From positions 1 through 7,418 of the forward strand of contig CAILUF010000010.1 in the NCBI GenBank assembly GCA_903837365.1: DNA of 7,418 nt, written 5' to 3'. Positions 1-5,852 of the stretch are shown here, piece after piece. A program made the position numbers and the translations under genes. Source of the DNA: an uncultured Alphaproteobacteria bacterium (GTDB lineage Bacteria; Pseudomonadota; Alphaproteobacteria; Rickettsiales; UBA1997). Below the pieces are notes generated by a model that had not been told where the DNA came from, ran no database searches, and was given only the letters and a program-made list of their open reading frames with translations. Position 1 is the first letter of the stretch. Each line of letters opens with the position of its first letter.

Positions 1-74
1 AAATGATTTTTTATAAATATGAGAAATTGACTATCTTTAACTTAATTGATTTGCAAATATTAAAACCTTTCTTT

Positions 75-102
75 TTTATAGGTTGCCAACAAATATTGTC
101 AA
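75..102 (-). promoter_or_regulatory. Candidate sigma70 promoter reading left out of the window
   Basis: On the minus strand a perfect -35 TTGACA (97-102) is followed after 16 bp by TATAAA (75-80), five of six matches to the -10 consensus. The spacer region carries an imperfect dyad (81-104) with GGTTG and CAACC arms, which could be an operator. No start codon is visible between the expected start site near 68 and the left edge, so the gene served lies outside the window. In AT-rich DNA a TATAAA box alone means little, but the perfect -35 at correct spacing is less expected. Confidence 0.45.
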
Positions 103-114
103 CCGTTACTTATA

Positions 115-654
115 TTAATTGATTTCTGGTAAATTAAAATATACTAAACCACCCTCAACATCAACGCTTGGAAAAAAATCATTGGTAAAAGCAAATGAAT
201 CAATCTCTTCATGACCTTTAGGAATTGAATTTTTTTCAAAGGTAATTTCTAGAATTGGTGACGCACCATGATGCAAAACATTACTAACCTTTCCGATATT
301 TTGACCTTGATTATCAAGGACTTTAAGACCAATTAAATCAACAATATAAAATTCATTTTTTTTAGTTTTTGAAAAATCAGCACGATTGGTAAAAATTTGC
401 AAATTACGTAATTTCTCAGCAGAATTGCGATCACAAATATTTTCGATTCTTGCAATTACTTGCGCATCGCCTAAGGAATTATAAGAAGCTAAATTTTTTT
501 TGCTGATAATTTTTAATTTAATTACCTGATCTTGCTCGTCGAATAATTGATATTTTTCAAAATTAGTTATATCATTTGAAAAAATAGTTATATTAACATC
601 GCCTTTAATACCATGTGCGCTATTGATTTTAGCGATGAGAATTTTTTTGGTCAT
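115..654 (-). CDS. rimM: Ribosome maturation factor RimM
   Basis: RimM is a cytoplasmic assembly factor that binds the 30S subunit through S19 and helps mature the 16S 3' domain. The 179-residue product has the normal family length. The N-terminal beta-barrel has the signature SAHGIKGDV at residues 12-20. A PRC-barrel domain starts near EFYIVDLIG (101-109), continues through HHGASPILEI (128-137), and ends with FTNDFFPSVDVEGG (156-169), matching the family's conserved P-x-VD region. The gene is last in the leftward run and its ATG lies 8 bp after the lysA stop, so it is probably cotranscribed with lysA. No Shine-Dalgarno sequence is visible; translation may depend on coupling. The usual partners trmD and rplS are not seen; the next gene to the left is outside the window. 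The start is the only ATG that preserves the N-terminal motif. Confidence 0.93.
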   Translation of the reverse strand: MTKKILIAKINSAHGIKGDVNITIFSNDITNFEKYQLFDEQDQVIKLKIISKKNLASYNSLGDAQVIARIENICDRNSAEKLRNLQIFTNRADFSKTKKNEFYIVDLIGLKVLDNQGQNIGKVSNVLHHGASPILEITFEKNSIPKGHEEIDSFAFTNDFFPSVDVEGGLVYFNLPEIN

Positions 655-662
655 AAGTTAAT

Positions 663-1976
663 TTATCTATATAGTTTAAGCATTTCTTCATAGGATGGAC
701 GTTTTCTGATCACTCTAAATTCCTTGCCATCAATTAAAATCTCTGGAACTAATTTACGAAAATTATATTCACTAGACATTGACGATCCGTATGCTCCAGC
801 ACTGCAAAAAATAAATAAATCATCAACTTTTGGTTCAACGAGAAGTCGTTGTTGCGCAAGTATATCCGTACTTTCGCAAACTGGTCCAGCAAAATCAAAA
901 ATTTTCTTATCACCCAATCTTTTAAAAACTGGCATGACTTCGTGATATGATCCATATAGTCCGGGACGCATTAAGTCGTTGATTGCTCCATCGATAACAA
1001 TAAAATTTTTTGACGAAGTTGGTTTTAAAAATAATGTTTTTACGACCAATACTCCAGCGCTTCCAACGATCGCTCGCCCTGGGGCAATAACAATTTTAAC
1101 ATCTAAATCACCGCAAATTTCTTTTATTAATTTTACGTAATCATGAAGCAAAATTGTTTTTTCATTTTTGTATAAAATGCCAATTCCACCACCAAAATCA
1201 AGGCTGTGAATTTTTATTGATAGCTTTTGAAGATCAAAAAATAATTCGCGCATTTTTTTAAAAGCATCGGCAAATGGTTCCATTGTAGTGATTTGCGAAC
1301 CAATATGCATGGCGATTCCATAGACTTGTAAACCCGCAAGCTTAGATGCCGTTTGATATAAATCGATTGCCTGCTCAATATCAACGCCAAATTTATCGCC
1401 TTTTTTTCCTGTTGAAATTTTATGATGAGTTTTGGCATCAACATTGGGATTAACGCGTAAAGAAAATTTAGCTTTCACATTCAATTCAAGCGCAACTTGA
1501 TTTAATAAAAACATTTCAGCTTCAGACTCAACGGAGAACTCCTCTACGCCATTTTGCAAAGCAAAATAAATTTCTTCGCGAGTTTTTCCAACTCCTGCAA
1601 AAACAATTTTTTTAGGATCGATTCCAGCTTGCAATGCCACAAATATTTCTCCCGAAGAAACCGCGTCAATTCCAGCGCCAAGCTCTGATAAAATTTTTAC
1701 TAAATGCAAATTAAAATTGGCTTTAATGGCGTAACAAATTTTGTAATCATGATGATTTTGCCCAGGATTTTGCCCTAGATTTTGCCCTAGATTTTGCCCT
1801 AGATTCTGAGCTTCGAATTCATGTTTAAATTCTAAAAAATTTTCTTTTAAATTTTTTGTTGAATAGCAATAAAAAGGTGTTCCAACTGCATGAGCAATGT
1901 CTGCAATCGCAACTTCTTCGATAAAAATTTGATCATAATGTTTAACATTATTTGCGCGATAAGATAGATATTTCAT
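663..1976 (-). CDS. lysA: Diaminopimelate decarboxylase LysA with minisatellite insertion
   Basis: LysA is a PLP-dependent fold-III enzyme that decarboxylates meso-diaminopimelate to L-lysine, the last step of the DAP pathway. Visible motifs: PLP lysine K85 in YAIKAN (82-87), HIGSQ (224-228), the phosphate-binding glycine loop GGGIG (262-266), PGR (299-301), catalytic CEST (367-370) with C367, and [12 protein letters not shown] (394-405). The length of 437 is slightly above typical. The excess is a QNLG tandem repeat at residues 57-74, just before the first barrel strand, where a surface loop is expected. Residue 298 is Ala (codon GCC) where the family has EPGR; in related ornithine decarboxylase that Glu contacts the PLP pyridine nitrogen. 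The ATG overlaps the carB stop as ATGA, implying translational coupling. Other active-site motifs are intact, so the enzyme is probably functional, though the Ala is worth testing. Alternative group IV decarboxylases (ODC, carboxynorspermidine) are less likely given the CES and HIGSQ motifs. Confidence 0.93.
   Translation of the reverse strand: MKYLSYRANNVKHYDQIFIEEVAIADIAHAVGTPFYCYSTKNLKENFLEFKHEFEAQNLGQNLGQNLGQNPGQNHHDYKICYAIKANFNLHLVKILSELGAGIDAVSSGEIFVALQAGIDPKKIVFAGVGKTREEIYFALQNGVEEFSVESEAEMFLLNQVALELNVKAKFSLRVNPNVDAKTHHKISTGKKGDKFGVDIEQAIDLYQTASKLAGLQVYGIAMHIGSQITTMEPFADAFKKMRELFFDLQKLSIKIHSLDFGGGIGILYKNEKTILLHDYVKLIKEICGDLDVKIVIAPGRAIVGSAGVLVVKTLFLKPTSSKNFIVIDGAINDLMRPGLYGSYHEVMPVFKRLGDKKIFDFAGPVCESTDILAQQRLLVEPKVDDLFIFCSAGAYGSSMSSEYNFRKLVPEILIDGKEFRVIRKRPSYEEMLKLYR
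1754..1809 (-). repeat. In-frame 12-bp minisatellite inside lysA
   Basis: Units of 12 bp begin at 1754, 1766, 1778 and 1790 on the plus strand, with a degenerate fifth start at 1802. The middle units are identical and the outer ones diverge slightly. On the coding strand they give [18 protein letters not shown] (residues 57-74). The unit is a multiple of three, so copy-number change by slippage would preserve the reading frame. Confidence 0.95.
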
Positions 1977-3622
1977 TCGTAAGTTGAATACATGTATGAG
2001 GTTGAAGAATCAAATTCAGCGGAACAAGAATCAACTCTTTTGTAAATTGGATGAATTTGCAATTGACGACGCAATTCACGAACTTCTTTTTCACTAAGTC
2101 CGCTTAATTTTGCCAATCTCTTATCGCAAAAACCCATTTTTTTCAAGGCCTTAAAGCTTTCAAAATCTTTTGGCAATCCTTCTTTTTTTATTTTATTTTC
2201 AACTAAAATTGCTTGGTTAATTTGTTCAATAAACCATAAATCATATCCACAAATTTCGTTTATTTCTTGCGCACTTAAACCTTCGCGAAGCGCTTGTGCA
2301 ACTATTAGCAAGCGATGTGAAGTTGGAATTTTTAATTTCTCACTAATAATTTTTTTACGCTGTTGCGGATCTTCAACATTGATTTTAAAATCATCAAAAC
2401 CACTTAAATTACTTTCCAATGAACGCAATGCTTTTTGCAGACTTTCCAAAAAAGATCTACCGATCGCCATGACCTCTCCTACTGACTTCATTGAGCTCGA
2501 TAAAATATTTTCACTACCCTTAAATTTTTCAAAAGTGAATTTAGGAATTTTAGTTACGATGTAATCGATTGTAGGTTCAAATGATGCAGGAGTAGCACCC
2601 GAAGTGATTTCATTTTTAATTTCATCGAGAGTAAATCCAACCGCCAATTTTGCAGCAACTTTAGCGATTGGAAAACCAGTAGCTTTCGAAGCTAGAGCCG
2701 AGGATCTCGAAACTCGTGGATTCATTTCAATTACAGTCATTCTGCCATCCTTGGGATTAACTGCAAATTGAACATTTGAGCCACCAGTTTCAACGCCAAT
2801 TTCACGCAATACCGCAATTGAAGCATTACGCATATTTTGATATTCCTTATCCGTCAATGTCAATGCTGGAGCAACTGTAATCGAATCACCCGTATGCACT
2901 CCCATCGGATCAATATTTTCAATCGAGCAAATGATTATGGCATTGTCATTTTTATCGCGTACCACTTCCATCTCATACTCCTTCCAGCCAATGATTGACT
3001 CATCGATCAATACTTCTCGATTCGGCGAAATACTTAAACCATAAGCAACGATTTGAGTAAATTCTTCGAGGCAATAAGCAACTCCTCCACCTGCTCCACC
3101 CATCGTAAAAGAAGGACGAATAATCGCTGGCAAACCAACTTTTTCAAGCGCTAACATTGCTTCTTCCATATTGTGAACTATGGCATTTTTTGGCGTATCT
3201 AAACCAATTTTTTCCATGGCCTTTTGAAATAAAGCGCGATCTTCAGCTTTCCTAATCGCTTCTACAGATGCACCAATTAGTTCAACATTATATTTTTTCA
3301 AAATACCATTTTTTTCTAAAGCTAATGCACAATTTAAAGCAGTTTGTCCACCCACGGTTGGCAATATTGCATCGGGTTTTTCTTTGCGAATTATTTCTTC
3401 AACAATTTCGGTTGTAATCGGTTCGATGTAAGTTCGATTAGCGATATTAGGATCAGTCATAATCGTTGCAGGATTTGAATTAATCAATATCACGCGATAA
3501 CCTTCCGCTCTAAGCGCATTGCAAGCTTGCGTTCCCGAATAATCAAACTCACAAGCTTGACCAATCACTATTGGACCAGCGCCGATAATTAAAATTGTTT
3601 TTATGTCAGTTCTTTTAGGCAT
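1973..3622 (-). CDS. carB: Carbamoyl-phosphate synthase large chain, N-terminal half only
   Basis: The CarB N-terminal half makes carboxyphosphate from bicarbonate and ATP, then carbamate with ammonia from CarA, for pyrimidine and arginine synthesis. Residues 1-400 match the carboxyphosphate ATP-grasp domain: [17 protein letters not shown] (14-30), [10 protein letters not shown] (48-57), [11 protein letters not shown] (87-97), [12 protein letters not shown] (169-180), [14 protein letters not shown] (243-256), [18 protein letters not shown] (299-316). Residues 401-549 match the oligomerisation domain, ending [23 protein letters not shown] (527-549). Full CarB is about 1070 residues. This product stops at 549, exactly at the linker before the carbamoyl-phosphate domain, and that half is not in the window. 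No frame of the following DNA restores it; it is lysA. All N-half motifs are intact, so a split CarB with the second half elsewhere is more likely than recent decay, but neither is proven. Split carB genes are known in Aquifex and some methanogens. The start has no visible Shine-Dalgarno sequence. Confidence 0.92.
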   Translation of the reverse strand: MPKRTDIKTILIIGAGPIVIGQACEFDYSGTQACNALRAEGYRVILINSNPATIMTDPNIANRTYIEPITTEIVEEIIRKEKPDAILPTVGGQTALNCALALEKNGILKKYNVELIGASVEAIRKAEDRALFQKAMEKIGLDTPKNAIVHNMEEAMLALEKVGLPAIIRPSFTMGGAGGGVAYCLEEFTQIVAYGLSISPNREVLIDESIIGWKEYEMEVVRDKNDNAIIICSIENIDPMGVHTGDSITVAPALTLTDKEYQNMRNASIAVLREIGVETGGSNVQFAVNPKDGRMTVIEMNPRVSRSSALASKATGFPIAKVAAKLAVGFTLDEIKNEITSGATPASFEPTIDYIVTKIPKFTFEKFKGSENILSSSMKSVGEVMAIGRSFLESLQKALRSLESNLSGFDDFKINVEDPQQRKKIISEKLKIPTSHRLLIVAQALREGLSAQEINEICGYDLWFIEQINQAILVENKIKKEGLPKDFESFKALKKMGFCDKRLAKLSGLSEKEVRELRRQLQIHPIYKRVDSCSAEFDSSTSYMYSTYE

Positions 3623-3674
3623 ATATTTTTTTTAAAATTTTTCTAAAATTAATTTAAAAACTAAAAAAGTCAAT

Positions 3675-4190
3675 TCATGCTTTACGCAACTCTTTAGCCA
3701 GTGCATTAACCAAGCCATTTATAAATTTAATTTTCTTTTCAACAAAAAATCCTCCCGCCAAATCAACATACTCATTGATTATGGCATTGGTTGGAATTTC
3801 AAGTAAATATTTTAATTCATAAATTGCTAAGCGAAATATTTGAAGCTCTACACTATCAAGAGTTTCAACGCTATATCTCGCTTGCAAAAATCCAGAAATT
3901 TGCTGATCAAATTCTTCGAAATTTTCCTTAACACCAAAAACCAATTGGTCGATAAATTTATCATCGATCATATCAGTTAAATCAACGCTATCATACTCTT
4001 CGTGCAAAATATAATTTTCAATTAAATCCTTTTTTATTGATTTTATATCACTGCCATTTCGAAAAAAATCATCAGTAAATAAAATCTGCAAAGCCAATAA
4101 TCGCGATAAGCTACGCGGATTTTTTTTAAATTTAATTTGATTATTTTTTTTTAAATCAGAATTTATTTTGGAATTTTTTGGATCGTTCAT
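3675..4190 (-). CDS. nusB: Transcription antitermination factor NusB
   Basis: NusB is an all-helical protein that pairs with S10 (NusE) on boxA RNA and supports rRNA antitermination and ribosome assembly. At 171 residues it is longer than the usual 140-150; the excess is a Lys/Asn-rich N-terminal tail of about 25 residues with no family counterpart. The core begins at RSLSRLLALQ (26-35), matching the helix-1 R-x-x-A-R-x-x-A-L-Q pattern with Ser in place of the first Ala. The conserved C-terminal part is intact: FRLAIYEL (119-126), IPTNAIINEYVDLA (132-145) and KFINGLVNALAKELR (155-169). It is first in the leftward run and divergent from the phosphatase gene. A start inside the tail cannot be excluded, but the next Met is M74, too far in to keep the core, so the ATG at 4190 is preferred. 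Many bacteria place nusB beside ribH; that neighbour is absent here. Confidence 0.92.
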   Translation of the reverse strand: MNDPKNSKINSDLKKNNQIKFKKNPRSLSRLLALQILFTDDFFRNGSDIKSIKKDLIENYILHEEYDSVDLTDMIDDKFIDQLVFGVKENFEEFDQQISGFLQARYSVETLDSVELQIFRLAIYELKYLLEIPTNAIINEYVDLAGGFFVEKKIKFINGLVNALAKELRKA

Positions 4191-4277
4191 TTTTATTGAA
4201 TTTAATTTTCATTGATTCATCTTCTTAGACCTAAAGTTGTTTTTCAACAAAATTTTTTTAATAAATTTATACAAATT

Positions 4278-4982
4278 ATGAAATTATTTCACACAAAATT
4301 ACGTTTTTTTCAAATTAATTTGGCAATTAGTTTGGCAGTTTTTTTAGTAATTTTATCAGCATTTGAATGTAAGGCCGAGCCATATTTCTCTAGTAAAAAT
4401 CTGCCTTTTAATTTAATCAATCCACCACTTGTTAGAACTAGCAAAGAATATAAAAATGAGGTAAATCAAATATTGTCAATTCAAAGTAAAATTGATCTCG
4501 ATGAACTCGAACTTTCTGCTCAAGAAAAAAATTTTACCGCGTTAACTTTAATGTCGCGAGCCAATATTTCCGCTAATCCAAAACGTAATCCAAAATTATT
4601 TGCATTACTTAGAAATGTCACCGATACCTCAATTACAATCACTGATGACTTTAAAAATCATTTCAAAACTACTCGCCCTTACCTCAGCGATAAGCGAATT
4701 AAAATGTTAATTTCCCCAAGTAAAGGTTACGCTTACCCAAGTGGACACACTACGGGCAGTTACATCTACGCCCATGTTTTAGGAATGATCTACCCCAAAA
4801 AATATGAACAATTAAAAATTATTGCTGAACAAATTGCTCAACATCGTGTTTTAGTTGGTATGCACTTCCCTCATGATATTGAAGGTGGAAAAAGACTAGC
4901 ATTATTAATTACGGGAGCTTTAACAGCAAACAACAATTTCCAACAAGATTTGTTAAAAGCTAAAGAAGAAGTTAACAAGTAA
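4278..4982 (+). CDS. Secreted PAP2-family (class A-like) acid phosphatase
   Basis: This is a phosphatase of the PAP2/vanadium haloperoxidase superfamily, closest in layout to periplasmic class A nonspecific acid phosphatases (PhoN-like). From the ATG at 4278 it has 234 residues. A signal peptide is clear: basic n-region (MKLFHTKLRF), hydrophobic stretch (about residues 14-29) and a likely cleavage after CKA at 31-33. The three catalytic motifs are present: K-x6-RP (K126, R133, P134), PSGH (154-157), and R-x5-H-x3-D (R190, H196, D200). The usual Ser before that Arg is His (H189). There is one hydrophobic N-terminal segment and no six-helix membrane core, so it is a soluble exported enzyme, not a membrane lipid phosphatase or BacA-type. 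An in-frame TTG at 4212 would add 22 residues ahead of the signal peptide; the ATG is favoured because it gives a standard signal. It is divergent from nusB across 87 bp with no convincing promoter. The substrate is unknown. Confidence 0.85.
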   Translation: MKLFHTKLRFFQINLAISLAVFLVILSAFECKAEPYFSSKNLPFNLINPPLVRTSKEYKNEVNQILSIQSKIDLDELELSAQEKNFTALTLMSRANISANPKRNPKLFALLRNVTDTSITITDDFKNHFKTTRPYLSDKRIKMLISPSKGYAYPSGHTTGSYIYAHVLGMIYPKKYEQLKIIAEQIAQHRVLVGMHFPHDIEGGKRLALLITGALTANNNFQQDLLKAKEEVNK

Positions 4983-5067
4983 TCATTATTTTATAAAATC
5001 ACAATTTACAATAATTTTACAATAATTTGCTCTTAAAAAAAATTTATTTAAAAATTAAAAAAAACTC

Positions 5068-5095
5068 TTGTTGAATTATTTTTTGAAAATAAACT
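5068..5095 (+). promoter_or_regulatory. Candidate promoter for the tRNA-Ser region
   Basis: TTGTTG (5068-5073), a 16-bp spacer, and TAAACT (5090-5095) give a moderate sigma70-like match. The expected start near 5100 lies just before the first tRNA 5' fragment at 5113. If real, it sat at normal distance from the original tRNA start and is now about 285 bp from the intact gene, so the primary transcript would include the hairpin block. The rest of 4983-5104 is low-complexity AT-rich DNA with a short direct repeat of ACAATAATTT and no gene. Confidence 0.3.
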
Positions 5096-5104
5096 TCATG
5101 ACGA

Positions 5105-5127
5105 TAAATTATGGACAGGTGGCCGAG
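5105..5127 (+). repeat. tRNA-Ser 5'-end fragment, direct repeat copy 1
   Basis: This 23-bp segment contains 8 bp of leader and the first 15 nt of tRNA-Ser (GGACAGGTGGCCGAG, 5113-5127). The tRNA match ends at the D-arm and is followed at once by the palindromic block. It differs from the copy on the intact tRNA (5377-5399) by one base, in the leader. Confidence 0.85.
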
Positions 5128-5271
5128 GCTTTTTGTTAAGAAAATGTGCTAAACGCACATTTTTAAAAAAGCGGGTGAAGGAGCGAAAGCGACGCGCACC
5201 CAGAGAGGAAAATCGTCTTCGAGCGAATGCGAGAAAAGCGATTTGACTTTTTTAAAATCATTTTTAAAGTC
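5128..5271. repeat. Block of four consecutive palindromes between tRNA fragments
   Basis: Four hairpins lie almost end to end. The first has outer arms 5128-5134/5166-5172 and an inner perfect 9-bp stem 5141-5149/5155-5163 with loop TAAAC. The second is 5173-5177/5197-5201 (GGGTG/CACCC). The third is 5210-5215/5239-5244 (AAATCG/CGATTT). The fourth is 5245-5250/5266-5271 (GACTTT/AAAGTC). The middle is locally GC-rich with GAGCGAAAGCGA-like motifs, unlike the flanks. There is no ORF. The block begins exactly where the tRNA match of copy 1 ends, as expected for an inserted palindromic element. It resembles the palindromic elements of Rickettsia in style only; I cannot assign a family. Confidence 0.7.
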
Positions 5272-5280
5272 ATTTTAATT

Positions 5281-5306
5281 TAAATTATGGACACAGGGTG
5301 GCCGAG
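5281..5306 (+). repeat. tRNA-Ser 5'-end fragment, direct repeat copy 2
   Basis: This is identical to copy 1 apart from a 3-bp CAG insertion: 13 bp match before it (5281-5293) and GGTGGCCGAG matches after it (5297-5306). The match to the tRNA then continues for CG (5307-5308). It is followed by a second hairpin element. Confidence 0.8.
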
Positions 5307-5374
5307 CGCCCTCTTATTTTGCGAAAGCAAAATAAGAAAAACAAAATTTTAAACCGCTCGATTCGGGTTTAAAA
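5303..5374. repeat. Second palindromic element upstream of tRNA-Ser
   Basis: A perfect 11-bp stem (5312-5322/5327-5337) closed by a GAAA tetraloop is nested inside outer arms CGAGCG (5303-5308) and CGCTCG (5355-5360). An alternative 9-bp stem uses 5347-5355 with 5366-5374. There is no U tract after the strong hairpin in either direction, so it is not a typical terminator. Confidence 0.7.
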
Positions 5375-5376
5375 AT

Positions 5377-5399
5377 TATATTATGGACAGGTGGCCGAG
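5377..5399 (+). repeat. tRNA-Ser 5'-end direct repeat copy 3 (start of the intact tRNA)
   Basis: This is 22 of 23 bases identical to copy 1. It contains 8 bp of leader and the first 15 nt of the functional tRNA-Ser gene; the difference is in the leader. Confidence 0.85.
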
Positions 5400-5472
5400 C
5401 GGTTTAAGGCAGCAGTCTTGAAAACTGCCGTACAGCAATGTACCGTGAGTTCGAATCTCACCCTGTCCGCCA
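5385..5472 (+). tRNA. tRNA-Ser (anticodon TGA)
   Basis: A complete class II cloverleaf of 88 nt including encoded CCA. Acceptor stem GGACAGG (5385-5391) pairs with CCTGTCC (5462-5468), with discriminator G and CCA at 5470-5472. The D stem is GCC/GGC. The anticodon stem GCAGT (5412-5416)/ACTGC (5424-5428) encloses loop CTTGAAA, with anticodon TGA at 5419-5421 reading UCA. The long variable arm has a GTACA/TGTAC stem, and the T arm GTGAG/CTCAC carries TTCGAAT. The long variable arm, G discriminator and TGA anticodon all fit serine. The 5' part is duplicated upstream, and an upstream 12-nt segment is complementary to its D-arm. Confidence 0.97.
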
Positions 5473-5481
5473 TAAATTGCC

Positions 5482-5501
5482 AGCCTTACAGCAGTAAGGC
5501 T
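5482..5501 (+). other. Hairpin 9 nt downstream of tRNA-Ser
   Basis: A perfect 8-bp stem AGCCTTAC/GTAAGGCT with loop AGCA follows the tRNA closely. No U tract follows, so it is a weak terminator candidate at best; it may mark the transcript 3' end or be a processing or recombination site. Confidence 0.5.
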
Positions 5502-5537
5502 CTAGACCACATTCAAAATTTTGACCAAAGGGGATTC

Positions 5538-5642
5538 CAACTTTTCTCCGTTTTGACCTGTGACCGCTCTGGATATAGCTCAATCATATGTACCATAAAG
5601 TTCGAAATAAAATGCAGGGGCGAAAGTGTCCTTTTGCGAACT
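5538..5642 (+). repeat. Left copy of an imperfect inverted repeat of about 105 bp
   Basis: This noncoding sequence matches the reverse complement of 7124-7239. Shared blocks in order are TCTCCGTTTTG (5545-5555), ATGTAC then TTCGAA and TAAAA (5588-5612), AAGT-x-TCC (5624-5631), and TTTTGCGAACT (5632-5642). The last 55 bases align to the partner at roughly 73 percent identity by hand; the middle part differs in length. The remainder of 5473-5852 shows no credible gene: the open frame through it begins inside the tRNA. Confidence 0.65.
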
Positions 5643-5852
5643 TTTAATCGCGCGGAATTTGTTTTTGGCTCTTTGGGAATGGAGAAAATTGGAGAGGATA
5701 AAATTGGAAATTTTTTTTGTCGATGATTTTTGTGAAGTCTTGATAATGCTGACTAAAATCTAGTTCACTTCAAATGGAGATTTAGAGATAAAATTAAATT
5801 TTGTATATCTTTTCTTTAGACGGCAATTCTAACTAAAACAAATTTTTAACCA

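Noticed and set aside
724..945. Plus-strand ORF opposite lysA, and other ORFs overlapping lysA and carB (749-955, 1214-1444, 2379-2564)
   Set aside because: They are shadows of strongly conserved genes in other frames with no protein features of their own.
3623..3674. Promoter in the nusB-carB gap (TTGACT-like -35)
   Set aside because: No acceptable -10 at correct spacing; the match is expected by chance in this AT-rich stretch.
4212..4277. TTG start extending the phosphatase by 22 residues
   Set aside because: It would bury the signal peptide behind a 22-residue leader. The ATG at 4278 gives a standard signal sequence.
5312..5337. 11-bp GAAA hairpin read as a rho-independent terminator
   Set aside because: No U tract follows on either strand; A-rich DNA follows on the plus strand and GC-rich on the minus.
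5128..5376. CRISPR array
   Set aside because: The repeats are tRNA fragments with unequal spacings of about 153 and 70 bp, and the intervals are palindromic rather than unique spacers.
5391..5726. 111-codon ORF running through the tRNA-Ser
   Set aside because: It begins inside the tRNA acceptor stem and its first 27 codons are simply tRNA sequence. The remainder lies in the left inverted repeat and has no protein-like character.
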